DNA of 64,000 bases from Streptomyces sp. STR69 (GTDB lineage: Bacteria > Actinomycetota > Actinomycetes > Streptomycetales > Streptomycetaceae), in assembly GCF_024519455.1 (NCBI RefSeq), contig NZ_JALJRY010000020.1:1-64000 (forward strand). The letters are read 5' to 3'. A program made the translations under genes and the position numbers. The notes beneath the pieces are model-generated. The model was not told the DNA's origin. It saw nothing but the letters and a program-made list of their open reading frames with translations, and searched no databases. Of this stretch, positions 1-8,900 are shown piece by piece. Numbering within the stretch: the first letter of the stretch is position 1; each line of letters begins with the position of its first letter.

Positions 1-155
1 AACTCTCCGCCGAACGCAGCGAGATCACCCTGGAAGAGCTGACCAACCACATGGCGGGCGGCACCGAACTCGCCGCACTCAAGCACGAGTTGTCCCAGGT
101 CCGCGGCGTCGACGTCGAAGAACTCCCCGAGGAGGCCGCGCTCAAAGTCGGCTGA
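1..155 (+). CDS. Sugar ABC transporter ATP-binding protein, C-terminal end only
   Basis: Only the last ~50 codons are in the window, open from the left edge to a TGA at 153-155. The tail contains the motifs EITLEELTNHMAGG and ELAALKHEL, which I recognise from the C-termini of RbsA/XylG-like ATPases of Streptomyces sugar ABC transporters. The nucleotide-binding motifs lie outside the window. The gene points right and ends at a perfect inverted repeat that should stop transcription before the oppositely oriented catabolic operon. It may carry the substrate of that operon. Family assignment rests on a short tail, so confidence is moderate. Confidence 0.6.
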   Translation, partial: LSAERSEITLEELTNHMAGGTELAALKHELSQVRGVDVEELPEEAALKVG

Positions 156-160
156 CCGTA

Positions 161-209
161 CACGGCAGTTGGGGGCGGTACCGGACCGGCACCGCCCCCA
201 ACTGCCGTG
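161..209. terminator. Bidirectional terminator, perfect 19-bp stem
   Basis: Positions 161-179 and 191-209 are perfect reverse complements separated by an 11-base loop. The hairpin lies 6 bases after the stop of the ABC ATPase gene and 6 bases after the stop of the leftward dehydrogenase gene at 215. It therefore fits a shared terminator between convergent operons. There is no T-run, as is usual in Streptomyces terminators. Confidence 0.85.
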
Positions 210-214
210 CGGGC

Positions 215-1234
215 TCAGGCCGTTGGAAGCACCGTACGCGGCCGGACCGAGAACCCCGCCGCCCGGTAGCAGTCGTCGACGAGCCCCATCGTGGTCAGCG
301 CGTCGTCGGCGTCCAGTGCCAGTGGCTCACCGCCCCTCAAGTGGGCGGCGAAGGCCTCCAGTTGGTAGGTGTACGAGGACCTGCGGCCGAGTTCCTCGGT
401 GCGCTCACCGGCCGCCGTACGGACGACCACCCGGTCGTCGAGATGGGGCTGCACGAAGTTCGTCACCGTGGCCTCGCCGCGTGAGCCCACGACGTGACAG
501 CTCATCTGCCAGGTCTCGTGGGCCATGTGGCAACGGGCGCTGCCCGTGGCGCCGCCCGGGAACTCCAGGTCGGCGTCCAGCCATTCGTCGATCCCCGGTG
601 CGCCGGCCTTCTCGCCGCCGCGCGCGGCGACCAGCCGGGGTGACCCGCCGGCCCAGGGCGCGAGCATGCGCTGGGCGTGCAGGCTGTAGCAGCCGAGGTC
701 CATCAGCGCGCCACCCGCCAGCGGCAGCGACCACCGTACGTCGCTGTCCGGCGGCGCGGGCATGGCGACCATGGTGTCGACGTGCCGGAGTTCGCCCAAC
801 TCCCCACCGTCCAGCAGCTCGTGGAGGCGCAGCACGACCGGGTGGAAGAGGTAGTGGAAGCCCTCCATGAACACCGTGCCCGACTTGGCGACGGCCTCGT
901 GGACCTCGGCCGCCTCCGCCGCGTTGCTCGCGGACGGCTTCTCGGTGAGGACGTGTTTGCCGGCCCGGAGAGCGGCCAGGTTCCACGGTCCGTGCAGGCT
1001 GTTGGCCAGCGGGTTGTAGACGACTTCGACCTCCGGGTCGGCCACGAGGTCGGCGTAGGAACCGACCACCCGCTCCACGCCGTGGGCGGCGGCGAAGGTC
1101 TCGGCGCGGGACCGGTCCCGGGCGGCCACCGCGACGAGGCGGTGGCCGGTCGCCCGGGCCGGTCCCACGATGGACAGTTCGGCGATCCGGGCCGCGCCCA
1201 GAACACCGATCCGCAGCGGTTCGTCCGTCGTCAT
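215..1234 (-). CDS. Gfo/Idh/MocA family NAD(P)-dependent oxidoreductase
   Basis: This 339-aa protein has an N-terminal Rossmann domain (RIGVLGAARIAELSIVGPA) followed by the family motif TEKPSA, whose Lys is the usual catalytic residue. The C-terminal part is the typical alpha/beta substrate domain. The family oxidises or reduces sugars, cyclitols and dihydrodiols. I chose ATG 1234: it overlaps the upstream stop as ATGA and has GAGG seven bases before it, whereas the ATG at 1240 sits too close to that site. It is the last gene of a four-gene leftward operon. The substrate is not predictable from sequence alone. Confidence 0.85.
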   Translation of the reverse strand: MTTDEPLRIGVLGAARIAELSIVGPARATGHRLVAVAARDRSRAETFAAAHGVERVVGSYADLVADPEVEVVYNPLANSLHGPWNLAALRAGKHVLTEKPSASNAAEAAEVHEAVAKSGTVFMEGFHYLFHPVVLRLHELLDGGELGELRHVDTMVAMPAPPDSDVRWSLPLAGGALMDLGCYSLHAQRMLAPWAGGSPRLVAARGGEKAGAPGIDEWLDADLEFPGGATGSARCHMAHETWQMSCHVVGSRGEATVTNFVQPHLDDRVVVRTAAGERTEELGRRSSYTYQLEAFAAHLRGGEPLALDADDALTTMGLVDDCYRAAGFSVRPRTVLPTA

Positions 1235-2232
1235 GCGCATACCTCTTCGAGTCGTACCGGGCGGTGTTCATGGCGGGACAGGGTGCACGCCTCGGCGATC
1301 CTGCTCGCCTCGACGGCGTCCGCGACCGTGCAGGGGGAGGCGCGGGTGCCGGCCACCACCTCGGTGAACGCGGTGAGTTCGGCACGGTAGGCGTCGGCGA
1401 ACCGGTCCATGAAGAACGTGTGCGGCACCCCGGCCGGGAAGCCGGCGCCCGGTTCGACGGAGCGCAGCGGCAGCCTGTCCTCCAGGCCGACCGCGATGCT
1501 GTCCTTCATGCCGTGCAGTTCCAGACGTACGTCGTGACCGCGGGCGTTGTGGCGGGAGTTGGAGACCACGGCGATGGTGCCGTCGTCCAGGGTGAGCAGG
1601 GCGGACGCCGTGTCGACGTCACCCGCTGCCCGGATGTACTCCGCGCCCCGGTTGCCGCCGGTGGCGTACACCTCGACCACCTCGCGGCCGGTCACCCAGC
1701 GCACGATGTCGAAGTCGTGCACGGCGCAGTCGCGGAAGATGCCGCCGGAGGCGGCCACGTAGGCGGGCGGCGGCGGGGCGGGGTCGAGGGTGGTGGACCG
1801 TACCGTGTGCAGGGCGCCGAGTTCACCGCTCACCACGGCCCGGCGCGCGGCCATGAAACCCGCGTCGAAACGCCGGTTGTAGCCGATGTGCACCTCGACA
1901 CCGCTGCCCTCCACCGCGCGCAGCACCTCAAGGCTCTCCTCGATGCCGCGCGCCACGGGTTTCTCGCAGAACACGGGGACGCCCGCTTTGACGGCGGTGA
2001 GGACGAGTTCGGGGTGTGCGTCGGTCGCGGCGGCGATCACAACACCGTCGACCCCGGCGGCGAGCAGCGCCTCGGGGGAATCGACGCCGGTGGCCCCGAA
2101 GCGTTCGGTGACCGCCGCGACGGCCGCGGCCACCGGGTCGGTGACCACCAGGGAGCCCACCGCGTCCAGCCCGGCGAGGGTCTCCGTGTGGAAGGCGCCG
2201 ATGCGGCCCAGCCCCATGATGCCGATGCGCAT
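1231..2232 (-). CDS. Inositol 2-dehydrogenase-like Gfo/Idh/MocA oxidoreductase
   Basis: This 333-aa protein begins MRIGIMGLGRIGAFH, a classic NAD-binding GxGxxG turn, and carries CEKPVA (catalytic Lys). It also has the DCAVHDFDIVRW stretch, resembling the Asp/His pair of inositol dehydrogenases. Length and motif order match IolG-like enzymes that oxidise a ring or sugar hydroxyl to a ketone. The start ATG at 2232 has AGAAGGAG nine bases upstream; the longer frame before it lacks family similarity. It sits between an SDR gene (31-bp gap) and the other Gfo/Idh/MocA gene (4-bp overlap). The substrate could be inositol, an isomer or another sugar. Confidence 0.8.
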   Translation of the reverse strand: MRIGIMGLGRIGAFHTETLAGLDAVGSLVVTDPVAAAVAAVTERFGATGVDSPEALLAAGVDGVVIAAATDAHPELVLTAVKAGVPVFCEKPVARGIEESLEVLRAVEGSGVEVHIGYNRRFDAGFMAARRAVVSGELGALHTVRSTTLDPAPPPPAYVAASGGIFRDCAVHDFDIVRWVTGREVVEVYATGGNRGAEYIRAAGDVDTASALLTLDDGTIAVVSNSRHNARGHDVRLELHGMKDSIAVGLEDRLPLRSVEPGAGFPAGVPHTFFMDRFADAYRAELTAFTEVVAGTRASPCTVADAVEASRIAEACTLSRHEHRPVRLEEVCA

Positions 2233-2263
2233 GGGAATCGTGCTCCTTCTGCCGGGGTGCGGC

Positions 2264-3025
2264 TCAGTCCTGGCCGCCGAAGACGTTCTGGTCCCAGTCG
2301 ATGACCGAGCCGGTGACCACGCCACTGCGGTCGGAGAGCAGGAAGACCACGAACTCGGCGATCTCGTCGACCTGCCCGAGCTTGCCCATCGGCTGTGACC
2401 GGGCGGCCTGCTCCCGCCAGTTGTCGCCGGCGCCGTGAAACGCGCGTTGGGTGGCGTCCTCGCCCTCGGTGTCGGTCCAGCCGATGTTGACGGTGTTGAT
2501 CCGGATCCGGTCGAAGCGGTGGGCGTGCGCGGCGTTGCGGGTCAGGCCCGAGAGCCCGGCCTTGGCTGTGGAGTACGGGGCGAGGTGAGGAGGCCCGCCC
2601 TGTGCGCAGTTGGAGCCGATGCTGACGATCGCCCCGGGTGCTTTGCGCGCGGTCATGTCGGCCACGGCCGCCTGCATCGCGAAGAACGGTGCCTTCAGAT
2701 TGATCGCCATGTGCTGGTCGAAAAGTTCCGGTGTGGTGTCCAGCAGCGAGCCGCGTGACGTGAGCCCCGCCGCGTTGACGAGGCAGTCGATGCGCCCGTG
2801 GGTATCGACGGTCCGTACGACGCTGTCGCGCGCCTGCGCCGGATCGGCGAGGTCCGCCCGCAGAAAGTGGGCACCTGTGTCCGCGGCGAGTTTCTCACCC
2901 ACGTCGGCCCGGCGGCCGGTGAGGACGACAGTCGCGCCTTCCCCTACGGCGGCCCGCACGACGCCCGCGCCGACGCCCTGGCTGCCGCCGTTGACGAGGA
3001 CGACTCTGTCCTCAAGCAGTCCCAT
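2264..3025 (-). CDS. Short-chain dehydrogenase/reductase (SDR)
   Basis: This 253-aa classical SDR has the cofactor loop GGSQGVGAG near residue 13, the NAA motif (VNAAGL), catalytic Ser in SIGSNCAQ and YSTAK (Tyr-x-x-x-Lys). The C-terminal motif GSVIDWDQNVFGGQD is typical of sugar/polyol SDRs. It lies 20 bp downstream of the dioxygenase gene and 31 bp upstream of the inositol-dehydrogenase-like gene, so it is probably co-transcribed with them. It likely oxidises an intermediate of the same pathway; the exact substrate is unknown. Confidence 0.85.
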   Translation of the reverse strand: MGLLEDRVVLVNGGSQGVGAGVVRAAVGEGATVVLTGRRADVGEKLAADTGAHFLRADLADPAQARDSVVRTVDTHGRIDCLVNAAGLTSRGSLLDTTPELFDQHMAINLKAPFFAMQAAVADMTARKAPGAIVSIGSNCAQGGPPHLAPYSTAKAGLSGLTRNAAHAHRFDRIRINTVNIGWTDTEGEDATQRAFHGAGDNWREQAARSQPMGKLGQVDEIAEFVVFLLSDRSGVVTGSVIDWDQNVFGGQD

Positions 3026-3045
3026 GAGAGTGATGTGTCCTTGTC

Positions 3046-4224
3046 TCAGCTCTGGCGGCGCTTGGCCGCGGCCTGCAGTTCGTGGCGCAGCCGCCCGGGG
3101 TCCCAGTCCTCGGCGACGGCCCGCCGCAGGGTGTCCGCCTGCGAGGGCGGGGCGAGGCCATCGACCGGCGGGTCGAGGTCGAGGTTGGTGGGGAAGGGGT
3201 AGCCCTCGGCGGTGGCGGCGATCACGCGGCGCAGCCAGTCCTCCGAGACGCCCTCGGCCTTGCGGCTCAGCAGCACCGGGAACAGGGCGTTCGCCATCGC
3301 CTCGCGGTCCACCGTCTCCATGGCACGGCCGAACGCGGAGGACACCTGCAGCAGATTGGCCATGCGCCTGATGCCGGCCGACCGGTTGTGCCCGGCGGCA
3401 TGGAAGAGCGCCGGGTTGAAGAAGACCGCGTCGCCCTTCTCCAGGGGGAGTTGGACGTGGTGCGCGCCGAAGTACTCGACGAACTGCGGGAGCCGCCAGG
3501 CGAGATAGCCGGGCTCGAACTTCTGCGAGTGCGGCAGGTACAGCGTCGGACCGGACTCTACGGGCATGTCGCAGTGGGCCACCGCGCCCTGCAGCGTCAG
3601 TACCGGGGAGAGCCGGTGGACGTGCGCGGGATAGGCCGCGGCCTGTTCCTGGGAGAGGAAGCCGAGGTGGTAGTCACGGTGGACGCTCTGTGCCGCGCCG
3701 CCCGGGTTGACCACGTTGACCTGCGAAGTGACCTGGTAGCCGGGGCCGAGCCAGGCCTCGGAGATCAGCTCCAGGATGTCGTTGGCGTAGTAGTCGGCGA
3801 ACGCCTCGGGCGCCCGTACGGCCACCTTGTCCAGGGCGTTCCAGACGCGGTCGTTCGCGCCCGGCTTGGCGAAGTGGTCGCCGCGCCCCGCGCCGCTCGC
3901 GCGCTCCTCCTCGATCAGGGCGCGGAAGGCGTCGGACGCCCGGTCCACCACGGCCTCGTCGGGGAAGGCACCCTTGAGGACCACGATGCCGGGCCCGTCG
4001 AGCAGCGCCCGCACCAGTTCGCTCTGCACGCCCCTGCGGCCCTCGGGGGTGGCCGCGAGTCCGCGGAGCCGGGTGCTGTCGTAGAGCGGGACGTTCTGCT
4101 CGATGCGCTCGGCCGAGGGGTGGTCGGCGAGGTCGGTGCGCTGCTCCACGAGGGAGCGGAACACGTCGAGATCGCAGTCCGCCTCGGTCAGCCAAGTCCG
4201 CGTCCCTGCGGTGATGGGAGACAT
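3046..4224 (-). CDS. Phytanoyl-CoA dioxygenase family (PhyH) protein
   Basis: This 392-aa protein resembles PhyH-type Fe(II)/2-oxoglutarate dioxygenases. Visible features are SVHRDYH, which supplies the H-x-D iron ligands, and the later HAAGHNRS segment with the distal His and an Arg suited to bind 2-oxoglutarate. ATG 4224 is preferred over an upstream in-frame ATG at 4281 because AAAGGA lies just before it and similarity begins there. It is the first gene of the leftward operon and diverges from the LacI-type regulator at 4333. Its place next to three dehydrogenases suggests hydroxylation of an unusual sugar-like substrate; this is inference. Confidence 0.75.
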   Translation of the reverse strand: MSPITAGTRTWLTEADCDLDVFRSLVEQRTDLADHPSAERIEQNVPLYDSTRLRGLAATPEGRRGVQSELVRALLDGPGIVVLKGAFPDEAVVDRASDAFRALIEEERASGAGRGDHFAKPGANDRVWNALDKVAVRAPEAFADYYANDILELISEAWLGPGYQVTSQVNVVNPGGAAQSVHRDYHLGFLSQEQAAAYPAHVHRLSPVLTLQGAVAHCDMPVESGPTLYLPHSQKFEPGYLAWRLPQFVEYFGAHHVQLPLEKGDAVFFNPALFHAAGHNRSAGIRRMANLLQVSSAFGRAMETVDREAMANALFPVLLSRKAEGVSEDWLRRVIAATAEGYPFPTNLDLDPPVDGLAPPSQADTLRRAVAEDWDPGRLRHELQAAAKRRQS

Positions 4225-4260
4225 CCGAGTCCTTTCACTGTCCGTGTGTTTCTGACAGTC

Positions 4261-4272
4261 TTGATAACTCAA
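4261..4272. promoter_or_regulatory. Possible regulator site in the divergent promoter region
   Basis: TTGATAACTCAA is a short inverted repeat (arms TTGA/TCAA) in the 108-bp gap between the PhyH gene and the divergent LacI-type regulator gene. The whole gap is AT-rich relative to the window. The position suits an operator, but the repeat is short and not the usual LacI form with a central CG. Confidence 0.25.
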
Positions 4273-4332
4273 ACCCATCATTCAATGCTTGTCGCTACAT
4301 CAAAAGCGCATCATCGGTCCGGGAGATCAGGC

Positions 4333-5379
4333 ATGCGACATCCGTACCCGATCAGGGAAATCGCCCGTCAGGCCGGGCTGAGTACGGCCACGGTCGACCG
4401 TGTCCTCAACCAGCGGGGCAACGTAACGGAGAGCACCATCAGGGAGGTGCAGGAAGCCATCAAGGACCTGGACCGCCAGCAGAGCCAGGTCCGGCTGGGC
4501 GGCCGTACCTTCATGATCGACATCGTGATGCAGACCCCGGAGCGGTTCTCCACCGCCGTACGGGACGCGCTCGAAGCCGAACTGCCCTCGCTGCATCCCG
4601 CTCTCGTGCGTTCCCGCTTCCACTTCCGCGAGACCTGCCCGCCCGCCGAACTGACCGCGACCCTGGACGGGATCGCGAAGCGCGGCACCCAGGGCGTCAT
4701 CCTCAAGGCCCCCGACGAGCCGGAGATCGCGGCGGCCGTCGGCCGGCTGATCGCGGCCGGTATCCCGGTGGTCACCCTGGTGACCGACCTGCCGCACAGC
4801 GCACGCCTTGCCTACGTCGGCATCGACAACCGCGCGGCCGGCGCCACCGCCGCCTACCTCCTGGGCCAGTGGCTGGGCAGGCGGCCCGGCAATGTGCTGA
4901 CCACCATCAGCCGGGGTTCCTTCCGGGGCGAGGAGGAGCGCGAGATGGGTTTCCGCAGCGCGATGCGCCTCGCCGACCCCCGGCGGTCCCTGGTGGAGGT
5001 CACCGACAGCGACGGCCTGGACGCCACCCAGCACGATCTCGTCCTGGCGGCGCTCAAGCGGGACGAGGACATCGTCGCCGTCTACTCGGCGGGTGGCGGC
5101 AACCTCGCCACCCTCGACGCCTTCGACGCGCTCGGCCGCGAGTGCGCGGTGTTTATCGCCCACGACCTCGACCACGACAACACCCGGCTCCTGCGCGAGC
5201 GCCGACTGTCGGCGGTCCTCCACCACGATCTGCGCCAGGACATGCGCCGCGCCTGCCAGATCATCATGCGCGCCCACAAGGCACTCCCCGACGACGGCCC
5301 GTCCCTGCCCTCGGCGATCCAGGTCGTCACACCGTTCAACATGCCGCCGGGAGCACCCTCCGCGGCACCGGCCGACTGA
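4333..5379 (+). CDS. LacI-family transcriptional regulator
   Basis: This 348-aa protein has an N-terminal helix-turn-helix (IREIARQAGLSTATVDRVLNQ) and then a periplasmic-binding-protein-like sensor domain, including the hinge region and segments such as YVGIDNRAAGATAAYLLG. The start is ATG 4333 with GGAG 9 bases upstream; an open frame extends far to the left but is only antisense to the PhyH gene. It is transcribed divergently from the dioxygenase/SDR/dehydrogenase operon. The likely role is to repress that operon, and perhaps the ABC transporter, until the sugar or cyclitol inducer binds. Confidence 0.88.
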   Translation: MRHPYPIREIARQAGLSTATVDRVLNQRGNVTESTIREVQEAIKDLDRQQSQVRLGGRTFMIDIVMQTPERFSTAVRDALEAELPSLHPALVRSRFHFRETCPPAELTATLDGIAKRGTQGVILKAPDEPEIAAAVGRLIAAGIPVVTLVTDLPHSARLAYVGIDNRAAGATAAYLLGQWLGRRPGNVLTTISRGSFRGEEEREMGFRSAMRLADPRRSLVEVTDSDGLDATQHDLVLAALKRDEDIVAVYSAGGGNLATLDAFDALGRECAVFIAHDLDHDNTRLLRERRLSAVLHHDLRQDMRRACQIIMRAHKALPDDGPSLPSAIQVVTPFNMPPGAPSAAPAD

Positions 5380-5493
5380 TACCGGCGGACGCTGTGAAGA
5401 GCACGGGCGGGGCCGCGCCGATAGGCTGGTGGTGCTCGGCCCATCAGCGCGCGCTCAGCCGGAACTCCAGCGATCGCAGCACAGGAGGAACCC

Positions 5494-5940
5494 ATGGCCG
5501 GTCAGTTCGAGGCGACAGCCGAGGTCAACCGCCCGGTCGAGGAGGTCTTCGCCTTCCTCGCCGCCGGCACGAACGACCCCAAGTTCAGTCCGAGGGTCCA
5601 GGAGATCACGAAGACCCCGGAGGGCCCGACCGCCGTGGGCACCGTCTTCACCAGCACGGTCAAGGACGCCGGGATGAAGACGGGCCGGACCTTCCGGATC
5701 ACCGAGTTCGAGGCACCCCACCGCATCCGCTGGGCGGAGACCTCGAAGAACGTCGTGACGGCCGACGAGGGCGGCTACGACCTCGAATCCACCGGGCAGG
5801 GCACGACCAGGGTGCGGATCTTCAACGTCCTCGAAGGCCACGGCGTCGGAAAACTGCTTGTGGGCTTCGCGCTGGGCGCGGCCCGCAAGGACGCGCCCGC
5901 GTTCGGGCAGCGCATCAAGGCGGCGGTGGAAGCGTCCTGA
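5494..5940 (+). CDS. SRPBCC (START-like) family protein
   Basis: This 148-aa protein reads as a polyketide-cyclase/START-like fold: an N-terminal strand with EVNRPVEEVFAFLA, a beta-rich middle (RTFRITEFEAPHRIRW) and a long C-terminal helix (FGQRIKAAVEAS). Such proteins bind small hydrophobic ligands; no active-site residue is predictable here. The ATG is preceded by AGGAGGAA. A TAGGCT box near 5422 could be a -10 element. It ends 14 bp from the convergent GH2 gene and shows no functional link to its neighbours. Confidence 0.8.
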   Translation: MAGQFEATAEVNRPVEEVFAFLAAGTNDPKFSPRVQEITKTPEGPTAVGTVFTSTVKDAGMKTGRTFRITEFEAPHRIRWAETSKNVVTADEGGYDLESTGQGTTRVRIFNVLEGHGVGKLLVGFALGAARKDAPAFGQRIKAAVEAS

Positions 5941-5954
5941 TGCGCCGCTGACCG

Positions 5955-8900
5955 TCAACGCGCCGTAGCGGGGCGGCTGTTGTAGGCCTCCACCGTCAGC
6001 AGCGGATGCCCCGAGGCCAGTGCCCGGGCCGGCCAGGACAGGGTGACGGACTGCGCCTCGCCGGGCAGCAGCCACAGGTAATTGTGGCTGTACAGCGTCG
6101 GCAGCACACGGTGGCCGGTCGCGCCGTTCGTCAGCGAGAGCCGGACCATCGCGGCGACGGCGGGACCGTCGTTGCGGACGGTGGCGGTGAGCCCGGTTCG
6201 GGTCACGCGCCCGAGCGTCGCCGACATCGTTGTCCGAGGCGCCCCGCTCAAGCCCCGCATGGCGGCCGGCGTGCGATAGCGCCAGTACGTGTTCCGCGAC
6301 CGGAGCCGCCCGTCACCGTCCTCCAGCGTGAGGCGCAGGAGGTGTAGATCGGGCAGGTCGTCGGTCCAGGGGACGCTGAACGCCTTCGCGGTCGCGGCCG
6401 GTGCGACATCCAACCGGGCGCTCCTGTTCCCGCCGAGCCGACGGCCCGACAGATCGAGCAGCTGCGCGGAGACCACGGCGTCGCGCAGTCCGGCGCGGGT
6501 GTGGTTGACGGCGATGACCTGCCCCTCGGGGTCGGCCTGGACGTGCAGCGGTTCGCAGGCCGAACGGGCGCCGTAGTAGGTGCCGTTGACGTCGAAGTCG
6601 TAGTCGTAGGTCTGCCAGACCGTGCTGTGCCAGGCCGGGTGGGACATCCACAGCATGAGGCCGCTGGCGTTGTCCCAGAGGTTCGCGTTCCAGGCCTCGA
6701 ACATGGCGCGCGTGTTCTCGTAGTTGACGAACTGCGCCTTGCGCGCGAAGTCGTCCAGGCCGGTGGTCGTTCCGAGACGCGCCTCCACGGCGGCCTTGTA
6801 GGTCTGCGGGGCCTGGTTCCCGCGCTCGCTCCAGTCGTGGTAGTACCAGGCGCCGCCGATCGGCCACTCGGGTTCGTCGCCCGTCATGTTCCGCAGGCTG
6901 GCGGCGGTGGAGACCACGGGCATGCCGATCTCGGTGTGGAAGCCGAAGTCCTTGCTGCCGTAGGTGGTTGGGTCGAAGTACTTCTCAGGCTCCACCCAGC
7001 CGTAGGGTCCGCCGCCGGTGATGATGCCGCCCGCCGAGTTGTTCTGGTAGAGGACGCCGGGGACCTGCTCCTCCACCGCCTTGCGCATGCCCTGGTCGAT
7101 CGCGGCGGGCGGATTGCCCTCGTTGGCGCCGCACCAGACCACCACGCTCGGATGGATGCGGTAGCGCAACACCGTGTCCCGCGCGAGCGAGTTGAAGGCG
7201 TCGTGGTCCGGCGGGTCCATGCCCCACGCGTTGGGAAAATCGTTCCACACCAGGATGCCGTGCTCGTCGCAGGCGGCGAAGAACTCCTCCCGGTCGGACG
7301 TGCCGACCCAGTTGCGGATCATGGTGAAGTTCATGTCCCGGTGCATCCGCACGGCCGCGTCCATCCGCTCCGGCGGCATCCGGCGCAGCAGCTCGTCCCA
7401 GCCCCAGTTGCCGCCCCTGGCCAGGACCCGCACCCCGTTCACGCTGATCTTCAGCGGATCCGGGGTGTTGGACACCGACTTCACATCGGTCCAGGTGTCC
7501 GCGTCGTCCGACACCTGGATCACATACGTCTTCGGATACGCCGACTCCCACAGGACGGCGACCCGGTCGAATCTCTTCGAGACGCCCAGGTCGACCTGGA
7601 TCCACTGCTGGTCCTGGTAGGCCGAGGACCAGCGGGTGCCCGGATCACCGTCCGTGGCGTGCGCGGCCGGGTGGTCGGGATCCTCGGTGGAGGCGGTCGT
7701 CGTACGACGGAGAGCGAGGTCGGTGCCGGGGATCGTGCTGTCGATGACGCTCAGGGACCACAGGGAGTTGCCCCAACTGGTGTTGCGCAGCCCGCAGTTG
7801 ATACGGACATAGCGGGCGGTCCGGGGAGTGAAGTCCTCTGTCTGCAGGCTGGCGTTGCCGTTGTTGAAGGGCAGGGGAACCGCGCCGTTGTCCACCGACG
7901 CGGCATCGGTCCAGGTGGCGTTGTCGGAGGAGACCTGCACCACGAAGGTCTTCGCGTACGCCTGTTCCCAGACCAGGTCGACCTCGTCGAAGGACTGCAC
8001 CGACCCCAGGTCGACCCGGATCCACTGGTCGTCCTCGTAGGCCGAGGACCAGCGGGTGCCGGGATCGCCGTCGGTCACGTTGCCCGCGCCGTGGTCGTCC
8101 CCGTCCGTGCTCGACGCGTCGGCCTGCGCGTGCAGGGCCAGGTCGGTGGCGGGCCGAGCGCTGTCGCGTACGGCCAGGGTCCACAGGGAGTAGCCCCAAC
8201 CGGAGGCCCGGGTGAGGCACTTGATGCGCACGTATCGGGCCTGTTGCCGGTCGAAGGTCACCGACTGGGTGTACGCGTCACCGGAGTTGGCGAACGGCAG
8301 GGGCACCTCGTACTCGTAGCCGAACTGGCGGATGCCGAACCGGGTGGTGCGGCGGTCGCTCTCCGCGCCGTCGAGCGAGGCGACCAGGGTGAGCCGATGG
8401 AGCGCGGGGTCACCCAGCCCGTTGGGCCACCACAACTCGGGGTCGTGCAGCCGTAGTTGGGCGAAGGCTTCGGGGGTGAACACGACGTCGACGCTCTCCC
8501 CGGCGGGCACGGTGACGGCCTTGCTGACCCGTATGTCGCCGAAGGCGGCGGAGACCGTCGTCCGGTGGTCGGTGGTGTCGGCGTTGCGGACCGGGACGAC
8601 CACGGTCAGTTCGGCGACCGACAGACCGGGCAGGTCCGGCAGCAGCGTGTCGACCCGCGGATCACCGATCACGACCTGGCCGGTCGAGCGCAGCCGGACG
8701 TGGTTCCAGATGCCGGCGGCCCGGTCGCGTACCGCCGGCATCCAGTCCCAGCCCGAAGCGGCCAGGTAGGTGGGGGAGTTGAGGTTCATCTGGTTCGCGC
8801 CCGCGTCCACCCAGGACTCGCCGGCCGGGCCCTTGTCGCCGGGGCTGCCGGGTACCGGCATCGGCGTGATCTTCACCGCGAGCGCGTTCGCCCCGCCCGG

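Noticed and set aside
7615..8075. Near-identical 40-bp direct repeats 420 bp apart, considered as mobile-element ends
   Set aside because: They are in frame, spaced by one discoidin domain, and fully explained by domain duplication.
6501..8456. Long plus-strand frame over the GH2 gene
   Set aside because: Repetitive Val/Gly/Arg/Asp composition and direct repeats simply mirror the discoidin repeats on the opposite strand.
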